Shown: positions 39,501 to 47,500 of the stretch, piece by piece
Numbering within the stretch: position 1 is the stretch's first letter
Layout: each line of letters opens with the position of its first letter
Assembly (NCBI RefSeq): GCF_002278035.1
Contig: NZ_CP022603.1
Coordinates: forward strand, 682,001 to 746,000
DNA length: 64,000 nucleotides
From: Ochrobactrum quorumnocens
GTDB lineage: Bacteria > Pseudomonadota > Alphaproteobacteria > Rhizobiales > Rhizobiaceae
Direction of reading: 5' to 3'
Translations under genes and position numbers: made by a program
Notes under the pieces: model-generated
Database searches by the model: none
Told to the model about the DNA's origin: nothing
The model's input: only the letters and a program-made list of their open reading frames with translations

Positions 39501-42500
39501 CCACCACCAGCACCGCTACCACCAAGGCCAACCGAGATTGCACCCGATCCGGTCCCGGCGCCTGACAGCGACGGAGTGATATTGAAACCACCGTTACCGC
39601 CACCACCACCAACCGACTGAGCGAGAACGCCAGTAGATGCTGCGCCACGTGTTTCGATATTGGCGTTGGTCTTTGCAATAACAATGGAACCATCGCCACC
39701 ACCTGAACCGCTACCGCCAAGGCCGACGCTGACCGAGCCAGCACCGACGCCAGCTGCCGAAACACCGGCACTGACATTAAAACCGCCATTACCACCGCCG
39801 CCGCCAATGGATTGTGCGACAAAGCCAGATGAAGCAAAGCCTTCCGTCAGGATTGTTCCGTTTGAGGTAGCAGTGACCGAACCACCGTTGCCACCGCCAG
39901 CACCCGAACCACCAAGCCCGACACTGACCGTGCCAGCACCGGTGCCCGAACCTGCAATCGAACCGGAAACGTTGAAACCACCATTACCGCCGCCGCCGCC
40001 AATCGACTGAGCAACGAAGCCTGAAGAACGATCACCTTGGGTCCAAATATAACCATTGCTGGTAAGTGTTACCGCACCGCCAATCGCGCCTGCGCCACCC
40101 TCGCCACCAAGGCCGACGCTAACTGCGCCGCTACCAATGCCCGAACCGCTGATCGCACCGGATATATTGAAGCCACCATTACCACCGCCGCCGCCAATCG
40201 ACTGGGCAAGAATAGCTGTAGAGTCATCACCTTCCGTCGTTACGTTACCGTCGACCGTCGCCGTAACCGTGAAACCGTCACCGCCGCTGCCTCCCGATCC
40301 ACCTAGTCCGACCGAAACCGAGCCGCTGCCCGCACCAGCCCCTGATACCGAGCCTGAAACGGAGAAGCCGCCATTGCCACCGCCGCCGCCAATCGATTGT
40401 GCAACCACACCTGCTGCGCGATTACCCTGTGTTCCAACATTCTTGTTGATCTGCGCCGCAACTGTGCCACCAGCACCACCGGCACCCGCTGAACCGCCAA
40501 GTCCAACAGAAACACTGCCCGCACCGGCACCTGCACCGGCTGCACCGGCCGCAATCGAGAAGCCGCCATTACCGCCACCGCCGCCAATCGATTGGATAAG
40601 AATAGCTCCAGAATCGTCGTTCTCAGTGACAACGACAGCATCGACCTGAGCATTGACCGCGCCGCCGGCACCACCACCAGCCGCGGAACCGCCTACACCC
40701 ACATTAACAGCACCCGCGCCAGCACCGGCACCTGCAGCACCTGCGGCAATCGTGTAGCCGCCATTGCCGCCACCGCCACCCACAGATTGAGCAACGATTG
40801 CGGTCGAAAACTGGCCAGTGGTCCGAATGAGATCGCCACCGGCAATAAGATTAACTGTACCACCTGTGCCACCGCCAGAGCCGCTGCCGCCAACACCTGC
40901 GCTGATGGTTCCCGCACCACCACCGCTCGCAGCCACGCCAGCAGCAATGCTGCCGCCGCCATTACCGCCGCCACCGCCGATTGATTGTGCAAGTAACGCG
41001 GATGAGCTGTTACCACGCGTGGTAATATCTGCATCAGTGTAAACGCGGACAAGGCCACCATTGCCGCCATTGCCGCCTGAACCGCCGACACCAACAGATA
41101 CGCTGCCCGAGAAGATCAGCGAGCCACTGCCAGTTGCAGCCACCGCTAAACCGCCATTGCCGCCACCACCGCCTACTGACTGGAAAATCATTCCAGCCGA
41201 ACGTTCGCCGGTTGTTACAACACTGCCGGAAAATCCGGAAGAAATCAGGTTGCCGCTACCATCAACTTTACCGACGCGCACCTCGCCGCCAGCACCGCCT
41301 GATCCGCCTGAGCCACCAACCCCAACTGCTAAAGAACCCGAAACAGGCCCAGAAGAAGCAGCTGCCGAGATCGCGTAACCACCGTTACCGCCACCGCCGC
41401 CGATCGATTGCAACAAAATGCCCGCTGCATCAGCACCTGCGGTTTGAACAGCTGCGTTACCACTTCCAGTTAGGATTGCAGTGCCGCCGGCACCGCCGCT
41501 GCCACCTGCGCCACCAACCGAAACCGAAGCCGCGCCAAATGCACCGACGGCTACGCTGACCGCGCCACCGCCATTGCCGCCGCCACCGCCGATTGACTGG
41601 ATGAACACGCCGGTTGAGCGATCACCCGACGTCATTATCAATGAGGGCTGGCTGGCATCCGTGTCGGACAGGGTCACATTGACGTTGCCGCCCGCGCCAC
41701 CTGCGCCGCCTTTGCCACCAATTCCCACACCTGCGAAAAGACCGACAGAGCCCGACGAACCGCCATTGCCGCCACCGCCACCAATCGATTGTGCAAGGAT
41801 GCCCATGGCATCATCGCCCTTGGTCGTGATCAGACCGTCATTGGTGACACTGACCGTTGATCCGGCTCCGCCGCCATTACCGCTGCCGCCGACCGCAACC
41901 ATCCCGCCGCTGGAGCCGCCGTCACCGCCGCCGCCGCCTATCGATTGTGCAATAATGCCGCGAGCACCATCGCCTTCAGTGTCGATACGACCATTGTTTG
42001 TAACGGAGACAGTTGAACTGCTACCGCCTTTCGACCCATTTCCGCCTATGCTGACCAGACCATAGGCATCAGCGCCCTGGCCTCCAGAACCACCAATTGA
42101 CTGCGCCATAATTCCGTCGGCGAGATTGCCTATTGTGTGGATCACTCCGCTTGCCGTGCTCGTCACGCTCACTGCGCCCCCCGAGCCGCCATTCGATCCG
42201 ACGCCACCCATGGCAAGTGCGACGAGGCCTGCGGCTGTGCCGCCCGCACCACCGCCGCCGCCAATCGATTGTGCCATGATGCCGCGTGATGCCACACCTG
42301 TGGTCTGGATTGCGCCGCCATTACTGACAGTAACTGCTCCGCCATTACCGCCATTATCTGCTTGACCAATCAGCGAAACGAGCAAATTCCCGCTGGTTCC
42401 GGCTGAACCGCCCGAACCGCCGATCGACTGCGCGAAGATACCGTTAGAATAATCCTGTTTCGTCAGGATCTGGGCGCCCGCATAGGTGTTGACGTTCACT

Positions 42501-43564
42501 TGACCGCCATTGCCCCCATAACCGCCGCTCCCAGCTTTACCGACAAGGCCCCATTGGTCGCCGCCATTGCCACCGTTGTTGCTCACACTCAGAGCATAGA
42601 TACCATGGGCATTCTGGCCGTCAGTTGAGATTGTGCCGTACTGATTAACCGTGACATTGCCGCCATTTGAAGAATGTCCACCGGTGCCACCGGCAGGTGC
42701 CGCAATCGCGCCGCCGCCATCGCCAGCTTTACCGCTTCGGCTATAGGCAAAAATACCATGGTTCGCATCGCCGGTTGTTTTGATCGTGCTTGACGAGGAT
42801 TGTGTGGCATTAACATTGCCACCTGCTCCGCCGTCACCACCATCGCGAGCATTCCAGAACGTGACATAAGCAGCCCCTCCCTTGCCGCCGTTGCCACCAA
42901 CACTACCAATTTCCCAGCCAATATTGGAAGTCGCATTGACATCGCCACTCAGCGTCTGTGTATTGGTTTGACCTGTGGCGCCATCACCACCTGAAGAGGG
43001 AGGAACAAACAACGCGCCAGCGCGGCCGTTACTGCCGTTCTTGCCATAGATGACTTGTTTCACTCCGTTTGGCCCAGCCACATCGACGGGAGGCGTCAGT
43101 ATCCCTTCTGAACCTGAACTATTGAAACTGTCATTGAAATCTATCGTGGACTGAACGAGGGCGAATTCGGCACTGCCTGTGGCCTGAATACTGGTAACAA
43201 CAGCCTTATCGCCGTCAACCGATGCCACGACGAATGCCACAGGCGGAGCATCGCTGTTGTAGAATACCTCGCCTTCGGTTTTAACGAGGAAAGTATAACC
43301 ATCCGCTGTTTGAACGAATGCGGTGTTGCCAGCGGTCGCCGTTCCGGCCGGATCTACCCTTAAGGCGCTGACTGTTGTCGTGTCACCAGTGACGGGATTT
43401 GTAACAGTTTGGCCAATCGATGATGTCTTCGAAGGTTGTGGCGGCGGGTCTTCCGCATAAGCTGCAGGGATACTTATCGCGATCTGCATGCTCACCAGAA
43501 CGGCAAGCCGCACCGATTTACTTTTCGACGCCCCAAATGCACGTACACGCTTTTCGTCTGACAT
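30548..43564 (-). CDS. Giant type Va autotransporter with glycine-rich repeats
   Basis: 4338 residues from ATG at 43564 (GGGACGGGG upstream; an upstream GTG at 43591 is less likely). Signal peptide after a basic n-region: VRLAVLVSMQIAISIPAAYA-EDP. After ~150 unique residues, the passenger is built from about 51 units of ~66 residues, each with an AQSIGGGGGNGG-type turn followed by GTGSG and VGLGGSGGSGG-type beta stretches. It ends in a pectin-lyase-like stretch and a ~280-residue autotransporter beta-barrel finishing SLGLRF, with two cysteines just before the barrel (DCGYDNFAARMGDSKNCYW). Surface-exposed or released; likely an adhesin, by analogy with large Brucella autotransporters. Co-transcribed with the IalB-family gene. 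Confidence 0.92.
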   Translation of the reverse strand: MSDEKRVRAFGASKSKSVRLAVLVSMQIAISIPAAYAEDPPPQPSKTSSIGQTVTNPVTGDTTTVSALRVDPAGTATAGNTAFVQTADGYTFLVKTEGEVFYNSDAPPVAFVVASVDGDKAVVTSIQATGSAEFALVQSTIDFNDSFNSSGSEGILTPPVDVAGPNGVKQVIYGKNGSNGRAGALFVPPSSGGDGATGQTNTQTLSGDVNATSNIGWEIGSVGGNGGKGGAAYVTFWNARDGGDGGAGGNVNATQSSSSTIKTTGDANHGIFAYSRSGKAGDGGGAIAAPAGGTGGHSSNGGNVTVNQYGTISTDGQNAHGIYALSVSNNGGNGGDQWGLVGKAGSGGYGGNGGQVNVNTYAGAQILTKQDYSNGIFAQSIGGSGGSAGTSGNLLVSLIGQADNGGNGGAVTVSNGGAIQTTGVASRGIMAQSIGGGGGAGGTAAGLVALAMGGVGSNGGSGGAVSVTSTASGVIHTIGNLADGIMAQSIGGSGGQGADAYGLVSIGGNGSKGGSSSTVSVTNNGRIDTEGDGARGIIAQSIGGGGGDGGSSGGMVAVGGSGNGGGAGSTVSVTNDGLITTKGDDAMGILAQSIGGGGGNGGSSGSVGLFAGVGIGGKGGAGGAGGNVNVTLSDTDASQPSLIMTSGDRSTGVFIQSIGGGGGNGGGAVSVAVGAFGAASVSVGGAGGSGGAGGTAILTGSGNAAVQTAGADAAGILLQSIGGGGGNGGYAISAAASSGPVSGSLAVGVGGSGGSGGAGGEVRVGKVDGSGNLISSGFSGSVVTTGERSAGMIFQSVGGGGGNGGLAVAATGSGSLIFSGSVSVGVGGSGGNGGNGGLVRVYTDADITTRGNSSSALLAQSIGGGGGNGGGSIAAGVAASGGGAGTISAGVGGSGSGGGTGGTVNLIAGGDLIRTTGQFSTAIVAQSVGGGGGNGGYTIAAGAAGAGAGAGAVNVGVGGSAAGGGAGGAVNAQVDAVVVTENDDSGAILIQSIGGGGGNGGFSIAAGAAGAGAGAGSVSVGLGGSAGAGGAGGTVAAQINKNVGTQGNRAAGVVAQSIGGGGGNGGFSVSGSVSGAGAGSGSVSVGLGGSGGSGGDGFTVTATVDGNVTTEGDDSTAILAQSIGGGGGNGGFNISGAISGSGIGSGAVSVGLGGEGGAGAIGGAVTLTSNGYIWTQGDRSSGFVAQSIGGGGGNGGFNVSGSIAGSGTGAGTVSVGLGGSGAGGGNGGSVTATSNGTILTEGFASSGFVAQSIGGGGGNGGFNVSAGVSAAGVGAGSVSVGLGGSGSGGGDGSIVIAKTNANIETRGAASTGVLAQSVGGGGGNGGFNITPSLSGAGTGSGAISVGLGGSGAGGGNGGKVDLTVKNDVLTRGAQSSAVVAQSIGGGGGNGGFNVTAAGSGAGTGSGAVSVGLGGSSGAGGTGGQVDSHVTGNLATLGDQSTGLLVQSLGGGGGNGGMNISATVAVAGTGSGGAAVGLGGSGGSGGASGAATSVLTGDVITEGDSSSAVVVQSLGGGGGNGGMNVSGTVTVAGTGSGGVSVGIGGSGGDGGNAGAADSTIDGNVQTSGDDASGVVVQSAGGGGGNGAINISGVVSVSGNGSGAASVGIGGTGGSGGTGAAASNNMTGDVFTKGDRSGGVIVQSLGGGGGNGGINVTGAVSLAAQNSGAVGLGIGGFGGSGGSASTASNDLTGNVTTQGADATGVLVQSVGGGGGNGGINVSGALSISGNGSGVAAVGVGGFGGDGGFAGDVTGKYDGIVVTSGDRSSGIVAQSLGGGGGNGGINISGGLSVAPQFSGALGFGIGGFGGSGGIAGSVDQTVIGYVETRGVGSIGILSQSLGGGGGNGGLNVSGAVSLSRQTSAAVALGVGGFGGSGADAGALTASDVTGGVLTFGDRSSAIVTQSLGGGGGNGGMTVAGTLNLSQQNGGAASLGLGGFGGGGGNGGNVTSKVRVTNTSDNITTIGDESIAVMAQSVGGGGGTGGTNVAGAVSLTGQSGAAVALGVGGFGGAGGNAGSVGLDVIGTVNTFGDRSTGLLAQSLGGGGGVGGTNISGSLALTKPSGSSTIFSISAGVGGYGGGGGDAGAVDLSYTGLLTTLPRTINSDGSVTFNETQGADGVVAQSIGGGGGQGGLNVSGGVAISGKPGEGQPDASKSYGVLIGVGGFGGTGGNASTVDVNIGAGSTILSHGSGRSGILAQSVGGGGGNGGMNVSGGIVSDTSLIVGIGGMGGKAGSADDVKVTARADIRVTTDPADFGEPSDQSFETKLRSVVGNSIVDTTEGLVGSFGLKSLFVDLGLFKSDETLPDTKGSAGLLAQSIGGGGGNGGLNVSGGVAISKDGKIPSITFGVGGSGGAGNVSGDVTVDHAGTIEVEGNWKHGILAQSIAGGGGNGALNASGQLNWGSSNSSGGATDLSIVAGLGGDGGTGANAGNVDVTSDGDISTKGYHSRGIFAQSVGGGGGTGGINVTAVATKDSSPVGIGIGGTGSNGGHAGNVSVSRGTALESAGLIITDGSGAHGIEASSIGGGGGDAGINAVLGVSKTTGSGSNSGSEGDRKETVNDGVESSALSGITDKIDTADATTGSGGSGSKKTVNSAVIAVGGSAGNAGNGGEVNVEHFGDIVTLQKDSHGVFAQSIGGGGGNAAFNAGMVFETGDASKNKGFGIAIGGGTGAGGTGGDVAVNNSGIIYTQGDGSHGVFAQSVGGGGGNAGYNMLTAGGEDGNIGITIGRTGGTGGSSGDVKITSDSIVLTQGDRSHGLFAQSIGNGGGNSSSTSVSVTTPKDGDKTGNSFSASIGLEGGQGGTSGNVAVNAEGLIYTLGEESHGIFAQSVGGGGGTGGGATGSAGKATSYSINVGGNGGTGGTSGNVDVTSKARIVTEGASSIGILAQSIGGAGGTAGYAKAGTSILSILKNTVKGTEIGTTTSINIGGTGGDGMASDDVTVANGGVLTTLGDGAHGIMAQSVGGGGGKGGLVENTIVNLRSTIASTSTLSIGGNGGTGAVSGNVSVINTSDIGTEGQKAAGIFAQAVGGGGGDAQHVRNIVAGSDADNSTRNALLIGGSGGSGGAAGKVDVKNATGARIITDGDESHGIFAQSIGGGGGNGGEVLSVTVTKPSSTANSEQGLQLGIGGSGSDGGTGGAVDVVNDGLIVTRGDKAHGILAQSIGGGGGNGGYSITGSLALQKGAETNPSMALNIGGSGGSGNAAGIVIVTNTGEINVSGSQSYGVFAQSVGGGGGNGGMAVALSLNDLVNQARGQSYSKIAIGGAGGDGADGGDVTVNHSGTIRVSGENSYGIFAQSVGGGGGNAALSISTPAVMAADYIISTALGARAGTKGSAGEVTVNSSGDIIVTGAGSQAIFSQSVNGGGGNVDTFLDFASASEGAAAGAAAASLTSSLSLGGNDVDGNIGATISQSHQGDIVTTSDRSAGILMQSIGGGGGLSTTTMASSIAGDFTLNAMLGAINTDDSSGGDVIASRKGNVSTFGNLSGGGLAQSIGGGGGRMVVSGADRSEGSGQRNAVVTLGADPSMRNNGGTIALTLNGTVSTRGDNASGQIFQSIGAGGGEAYLTGIDHARLTLGARDGSTGDGGDILVDNIGDLSTTGARSHGFVLQSIGGGGGLIGTNLAKTSIELLLSGDNAGSGGAIDFTNQGNLVVTGADSIGILAQSLGGGGGSVDGLFHGSAGGSGQGGSITLDLTGNILSLGERGIAVLAQSEGKDGADTIDVALDGVIIGGSNGQPSNEAMAETAAVMIDGGTANTLALSSDSFLMALSNRIISGSDGSDQITLNGRAVGNIDLGGGVNSMTVTQGASFYAQNEVNLGASGQLRIDGNLYLGGVAYYTPNTALTARMAGSEFAVTQNVSQTTALTGSLSFTNTATYTADVYFRQDTASGGNSDLINVTGNATIAGTVIPVLHQLDRLQPLVLVNAGGVTADNGTTVVGTAVMSYEIGLNGPTGDGSSIDLIPHADFRMIGMNRNQTLTAEHAARVLSGQGSVAMGPMFALIANMQTSGEVLNAIDNLSSQDYATTQVDALQSGYRFARTMADCGYDNFAARMGDSKNCYWMSASTGRLDRDPSFQNRSFETQSSGVYAGVRMPVTEDLYLGIGTGLEDFSLSSGDRFSSEGQRALLGVSLAKYKGPWELYGILNGGTARYDSTRLIDIYGTLPGGDPVIGGTATVKQRISQANFRIGTAYRYQPTDGAVYLRPAVDFDASYLYSGSATESNSAYGLQLDSTDQWVLSATPSLEVGVETAITSSLMMQAYLRGEVSFANKDDVYINATFAGASVSDGTFRNYSQFGDVTGRLDTGLTFYDTAKTTRLTVGYQGQWSEKTVGHTATVSLGLRF
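32430..42470 (-). repeat. Tandem array of ~51 glycine-rich repeat units in the giant autotransporter
   Basis: By reading the translation I count 51 units containing x-x-QS[IVLA]GGGGG or a clear variant, spaced about 200 bp apart, plus two weaker ones nearer the N-terminus. Units in the middle (about 10-30) are the most alike; those at both ends are divergent. At DNA level the recurring element reads like CCGCCGCCGCCAATCGATTG on the plus strand. Bounds are approximate. Confidence 0.88.
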
Positions 43565-44568
43565 GACGCCGCCCCGTCCCTTGGTATCCACTCGCGTCGC
43601 GGCACCTTAGGCAAGCGCACAAAGATGCTTCTAATCGCGATGGATCTCAATCAGTTTTATGGAATTCCCCCGGAGTGCCGAGCCACCCTCAACCCAAGAT
43701 GGTGTCACCGCTCATCACTCGCCTTATCACTCTAACAACATCACAAATTGTTAGCAAGTATTAGCATTATATTTTATAATTACGGACCATCTTTTCACCA
43801 TTTATTATCTTTTATGGACACTTCTTTTCTAATTTTGACTTCACTTTGACAGTTACCAATTATTATAGAAAATTATACATGACTATATATGGAAATTTAC
43901 TACATACATAACAACACCCAACAAAAAACGGCTTTGCATTCAGAATCAATATGACAGCTGTACCCTTCTTTTGATAACAGTACACAACCGATCAAGCAAA
44001 AGATGGAAATAAACTTCAGAACCGCCTCTATTTAAATCTTCCGCCGTATATTGAGCTTTATAAATCAGCAGGAAAGTCCCGAGTGGCAATACGACATTCA
44101 TCGTATTTCGACTTTATCGCTTCTTCATCGCCGGTCTGGTGGGAGCATCAATTTGGAAGAACGAATATCTGTTTATCATATTGAAATTAATAATAATATT
44201 TGCATTTCATTACAACCCTTAAAGCAATCCTAGATTGTATCTAACATCTATAGATTGAACCAAAAAAGACTAAGTGCACGGGCCGTTAGGCCTCTTAATT
44301 TGGCGCTTGTTTACTCTCGACAAAGTCAATCATTTAGTACTGGCGTGCACGCCAAACACCTATTACTTTCGGTTTAAGTACGCTCAACCATCCCGAGACG
44401 CTACATTTTCCACAAGCCTTGAGTGCAAGGCAAAGCCCTTAAACTCATGATCTCACAACCCAAAATCGCATTTATCAATTTAATCCAGTCAAATGTTGCA
44501 AATATGCTACCCCAAATTGCATTCCGTTGTGTTAGCTAAAACTTATTAAGCTGATTCAGGAGTACGGC
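43565..44568. other. AT-rich divergent spacer between two autotransporter genes
   Basis: About 1 kb with no supported gene. It is strongly AT-rich by eye in 43740-44260, with many A/T runs, which suits binding by a nucleoid protein (MucR/H-NS-like). A 60-codon frame at 44051-44233 starts with TTG and has no recognisable domain. Promoters for both autotransporters must lie here, but I cannot place them reliably. Confidence 0.6.
44341..44354. promoter_or_regulatory. Perfect 14-bp palindrome upstream of the second autotransporter
   Basis: TGGCGTGCACGCCA is fully self-complementary and lies 215 bp before the autotransporter start, in an otherwise AT-rich spacer. It could be an operator; no regulator is assigned. 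Confidence 0.35.
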
Positions 44569-47500
44569 ATGCTGCCTCGGAAATCCGCCCTTCTTTCAAC
44601 CTGTTCCGCCTTCGCATTTACTATTTTTCTTCCAGCAACCATCACGCTTGTTCCCACGCAAGCGCTGGCTGCTTGCACGACGACGGGTAGCGCGACCGTA
44701 TGTACATCCGCAGCGCCTGCTGTATGGACTGCGACAGTTGGTACGGGGCGCACAAACAACAATAGGACTGTCGAAGTTCAGTCGGGAGCGCAAATCAATA
44801 CAATCAACGCCAACGCGATCAGTATTGGCGATGGTGGAACTATAACAGTGCGCAATGGTGGAAGCGTCACAAACAGCTCCACCCCTTCAGGCTCGGGTTT
44901 GTTTGGTACCGGACCGAACACAATAGAGTTCGGCAGCAACGGTCAGCTCATTGTCGAACAAGGAGGTCAGGTGATCGCCAACGGCACGAACACGCGCGCC
45001 GAGGCTGTCAACGTCCATGGTTTCGGCAACACGATCATCAATCGTGGTCTTATTCAGGGCCAGAGCAGTGCGGCTATCTGGTTTGAAGACCAGGTAACTG
45101 GTGCAAAGAATACCGTCGACAATTACGGAACGATACAAAAGCTCGGCGGCGGCAGCGTCATCGGCACCAATGGTGGTGCAGGCATCAATTTCATCAATCG
45201 AACTGGTGGACAAGTTGTCGGCGATCTGAGCTTTGCAGGCGGTAATGATACGCTCACCTTTGAGCCCGATTCAGTCGTGACAGGCAACATTAATGGCGGC
45301 GGTGGCATTAACGATCTTATTTTGCAGGGTATTTTAGGTTCAAGCGATACACTGGCGGGAGCACTCAGAAACTTCACCACGCTGACAAAGAATGGTGATG
45401 GCCTATGGACCGTGAGCGGAAGTCTTTCCGGTTTTACCACCGTGACTGTGAATGACGGAACGCTGGCTCTAACAGGCGACAACGTCAATTACACAGGCAC
45501 TGTGATTGTCCGCCCGGATGGTGTTCTTGAAGCACGCGCTCAAAGCCTTCCCGTTAAAACCATCGCCGTCAACAACGTCAATAATGTGCAAAATGATGGG
45601 CTTGTTCGCTTCACGCAACCCGATAATGGCACTTACACGGGCCAAATCGTCGGCTCCGGTGCGGTAGAAAAAACAGGTGCCGGAGTTTTGACATTGGCAC
45701 CCGCAACAACTGCCGGAAACACCTACTCAGGTGGCACAACGATCAATGAAGGTACAGTTGCCGTCTCAGCGGACAATGCATTCGGGAATGCGAATGGCGG
45801 CCTCAATTTCAATGGTGGCGCACTGCGTTTCGACACATCGTTTGATCTCGCCAATAGTCGCGCCATCGTCCTGAACGCTGGAGGCGGCACATTCGATACC
45901 AATGGCAATACGACCAACATCGCGCAGGCGATTTCTGGTTCGGGAGCGCTCACCAAAGCAGGTGCCGGTGTGCTTAACCTTGAAGGCGCTAATGCATATG
46001 GCGGTGCAACGACGGTAACTGGCGGAGCGCTCTATGTGAATGGAGATCAAACTGCGGCAACCGGTGCAACGAGCGTGAACAGCGGCGCAAAAATCGGTGG
46101 TGTTGGCACGATTGGTGGTAACGTCGCGATACAGGATGGCGGCACACTCGCACCTGGTCGGGCTGGAGATGCGCCAGGGGCGTTGACAATCAATGGTGAT
46201 CTTGCACTAAGCGGCGGATCCAGTCTCGAATATAGTTTTGGGCAGGCCAATGTGGTCGGTGGCCCACTCAACGATTTGACGACCGTTCAGGGGGACCTGA
46301 CACTCGACGGTACAATCAATGTTGTTGCCACTCCCGGTGGATCATTTGATCCCGGTGTCTATCGCGTCATCAGCTATAACGGCAATCTGACCGATAATGG
46401 TCTGGAGATTGGAACCATCCCAGCGAGCGGCTACTACGTTCAGACCGCAGTCGCCAATCAGGTCAATCTGGTCAACACAAGCGGGCTAAACCTGACTTAT
46501 TGGGACGTCTGGCCAGCGGCAAACGGAGCCATCGGCAACGGCGCAGTAAACGGTGGGACGGGCACGTGGCAGAGCTCTGGCTCAGGCGGCGCCAACATCA
46601 ATTGGACAGAACCTACCGGAACGATCAATGCTCCGTATCAGGACGATGCCTTTGCTATTTTCATGGCGACTGCCGGAACCGTAACAGTCGACAATAGCGT
46701 CGGCGACGTGCGCGCATCAGGAATGCAGTTTGCGAGTAACGGTTATGTTGTTACAGGCGATGCAATCACATTGGTTGGATCTCCGTCTTCGATCATTCGT
46801 GTCGGTGATGGTACCGCTGCAAGCGCCGGTTATATTGCTACAATTAACTCTGTGCTGACTGGAAACACTCAACTGACCAAGACCGATTTGGGCACGCTCG
46901 TTGTTGGAGGAACCAACACCTATACTGGTGGCACTGCGATCAATGGCGGCGTGCTTCAAGTCGCCAACAATGCGAATCTGGGCGATGCAGCAGGCAGTAT
47001 ATCCTTTGATGGCGGCACCTTGAGGACAACGGCCGACTTCACCATTGACCGCGCTACCGCTCTCCAAACTGGAGGCGGCACGATCGATACAATCGGCGCG
47101 ACCACGCTTGAATTTGATGGCGTCGTAAGTGGCGATGGCGGACTGACAAAAATCGGTTCAGGCACGCTCGTCCTGAATGGCACCAACACATATGCTGGCG
47201 GATCCGCGATCAACGGTGGAACCGTTCAGATCGCGTCTGATGCAAGTCTGGGCGCGGCTTCCGGGCCGCTTAGCATCGATGCAGGCACGCTGCATTCGAC
47301 CAGCAATATCTCGATGAATCGCACGACGACCATCGGAGCTGGCAATGCGACCATTCAAACGGATGCGGGAACGACCCTCACTCAACAGGGAAATATCGCC
47401 GGAGCCGGTGCAATCACTAAAACAGGTGACGGTGCATTGGTCCTCACCGGTGCGGGAACCTATACTGGCGGCACCACTATTGCATCGGGGCTGCTTCAGC

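Noticed and set aside
33000..42400. Many long plus-strand frames with proline-rich products (PPLPPPPP)
   Set aside because: They are antisense shadows of the glycine-rich repeats of the giant autotransporter; GGC/GGT runs read as CCG/CCA on the other strand. No ribosome sites and no independent conservation visible.
32430..42470. Possible CRISPR-like direct repeat array
   Set aside because: The regular ~200-bp period comes from protein repeats in one long open frame; the repeats are imperfect and coding, with no short unique spacers.
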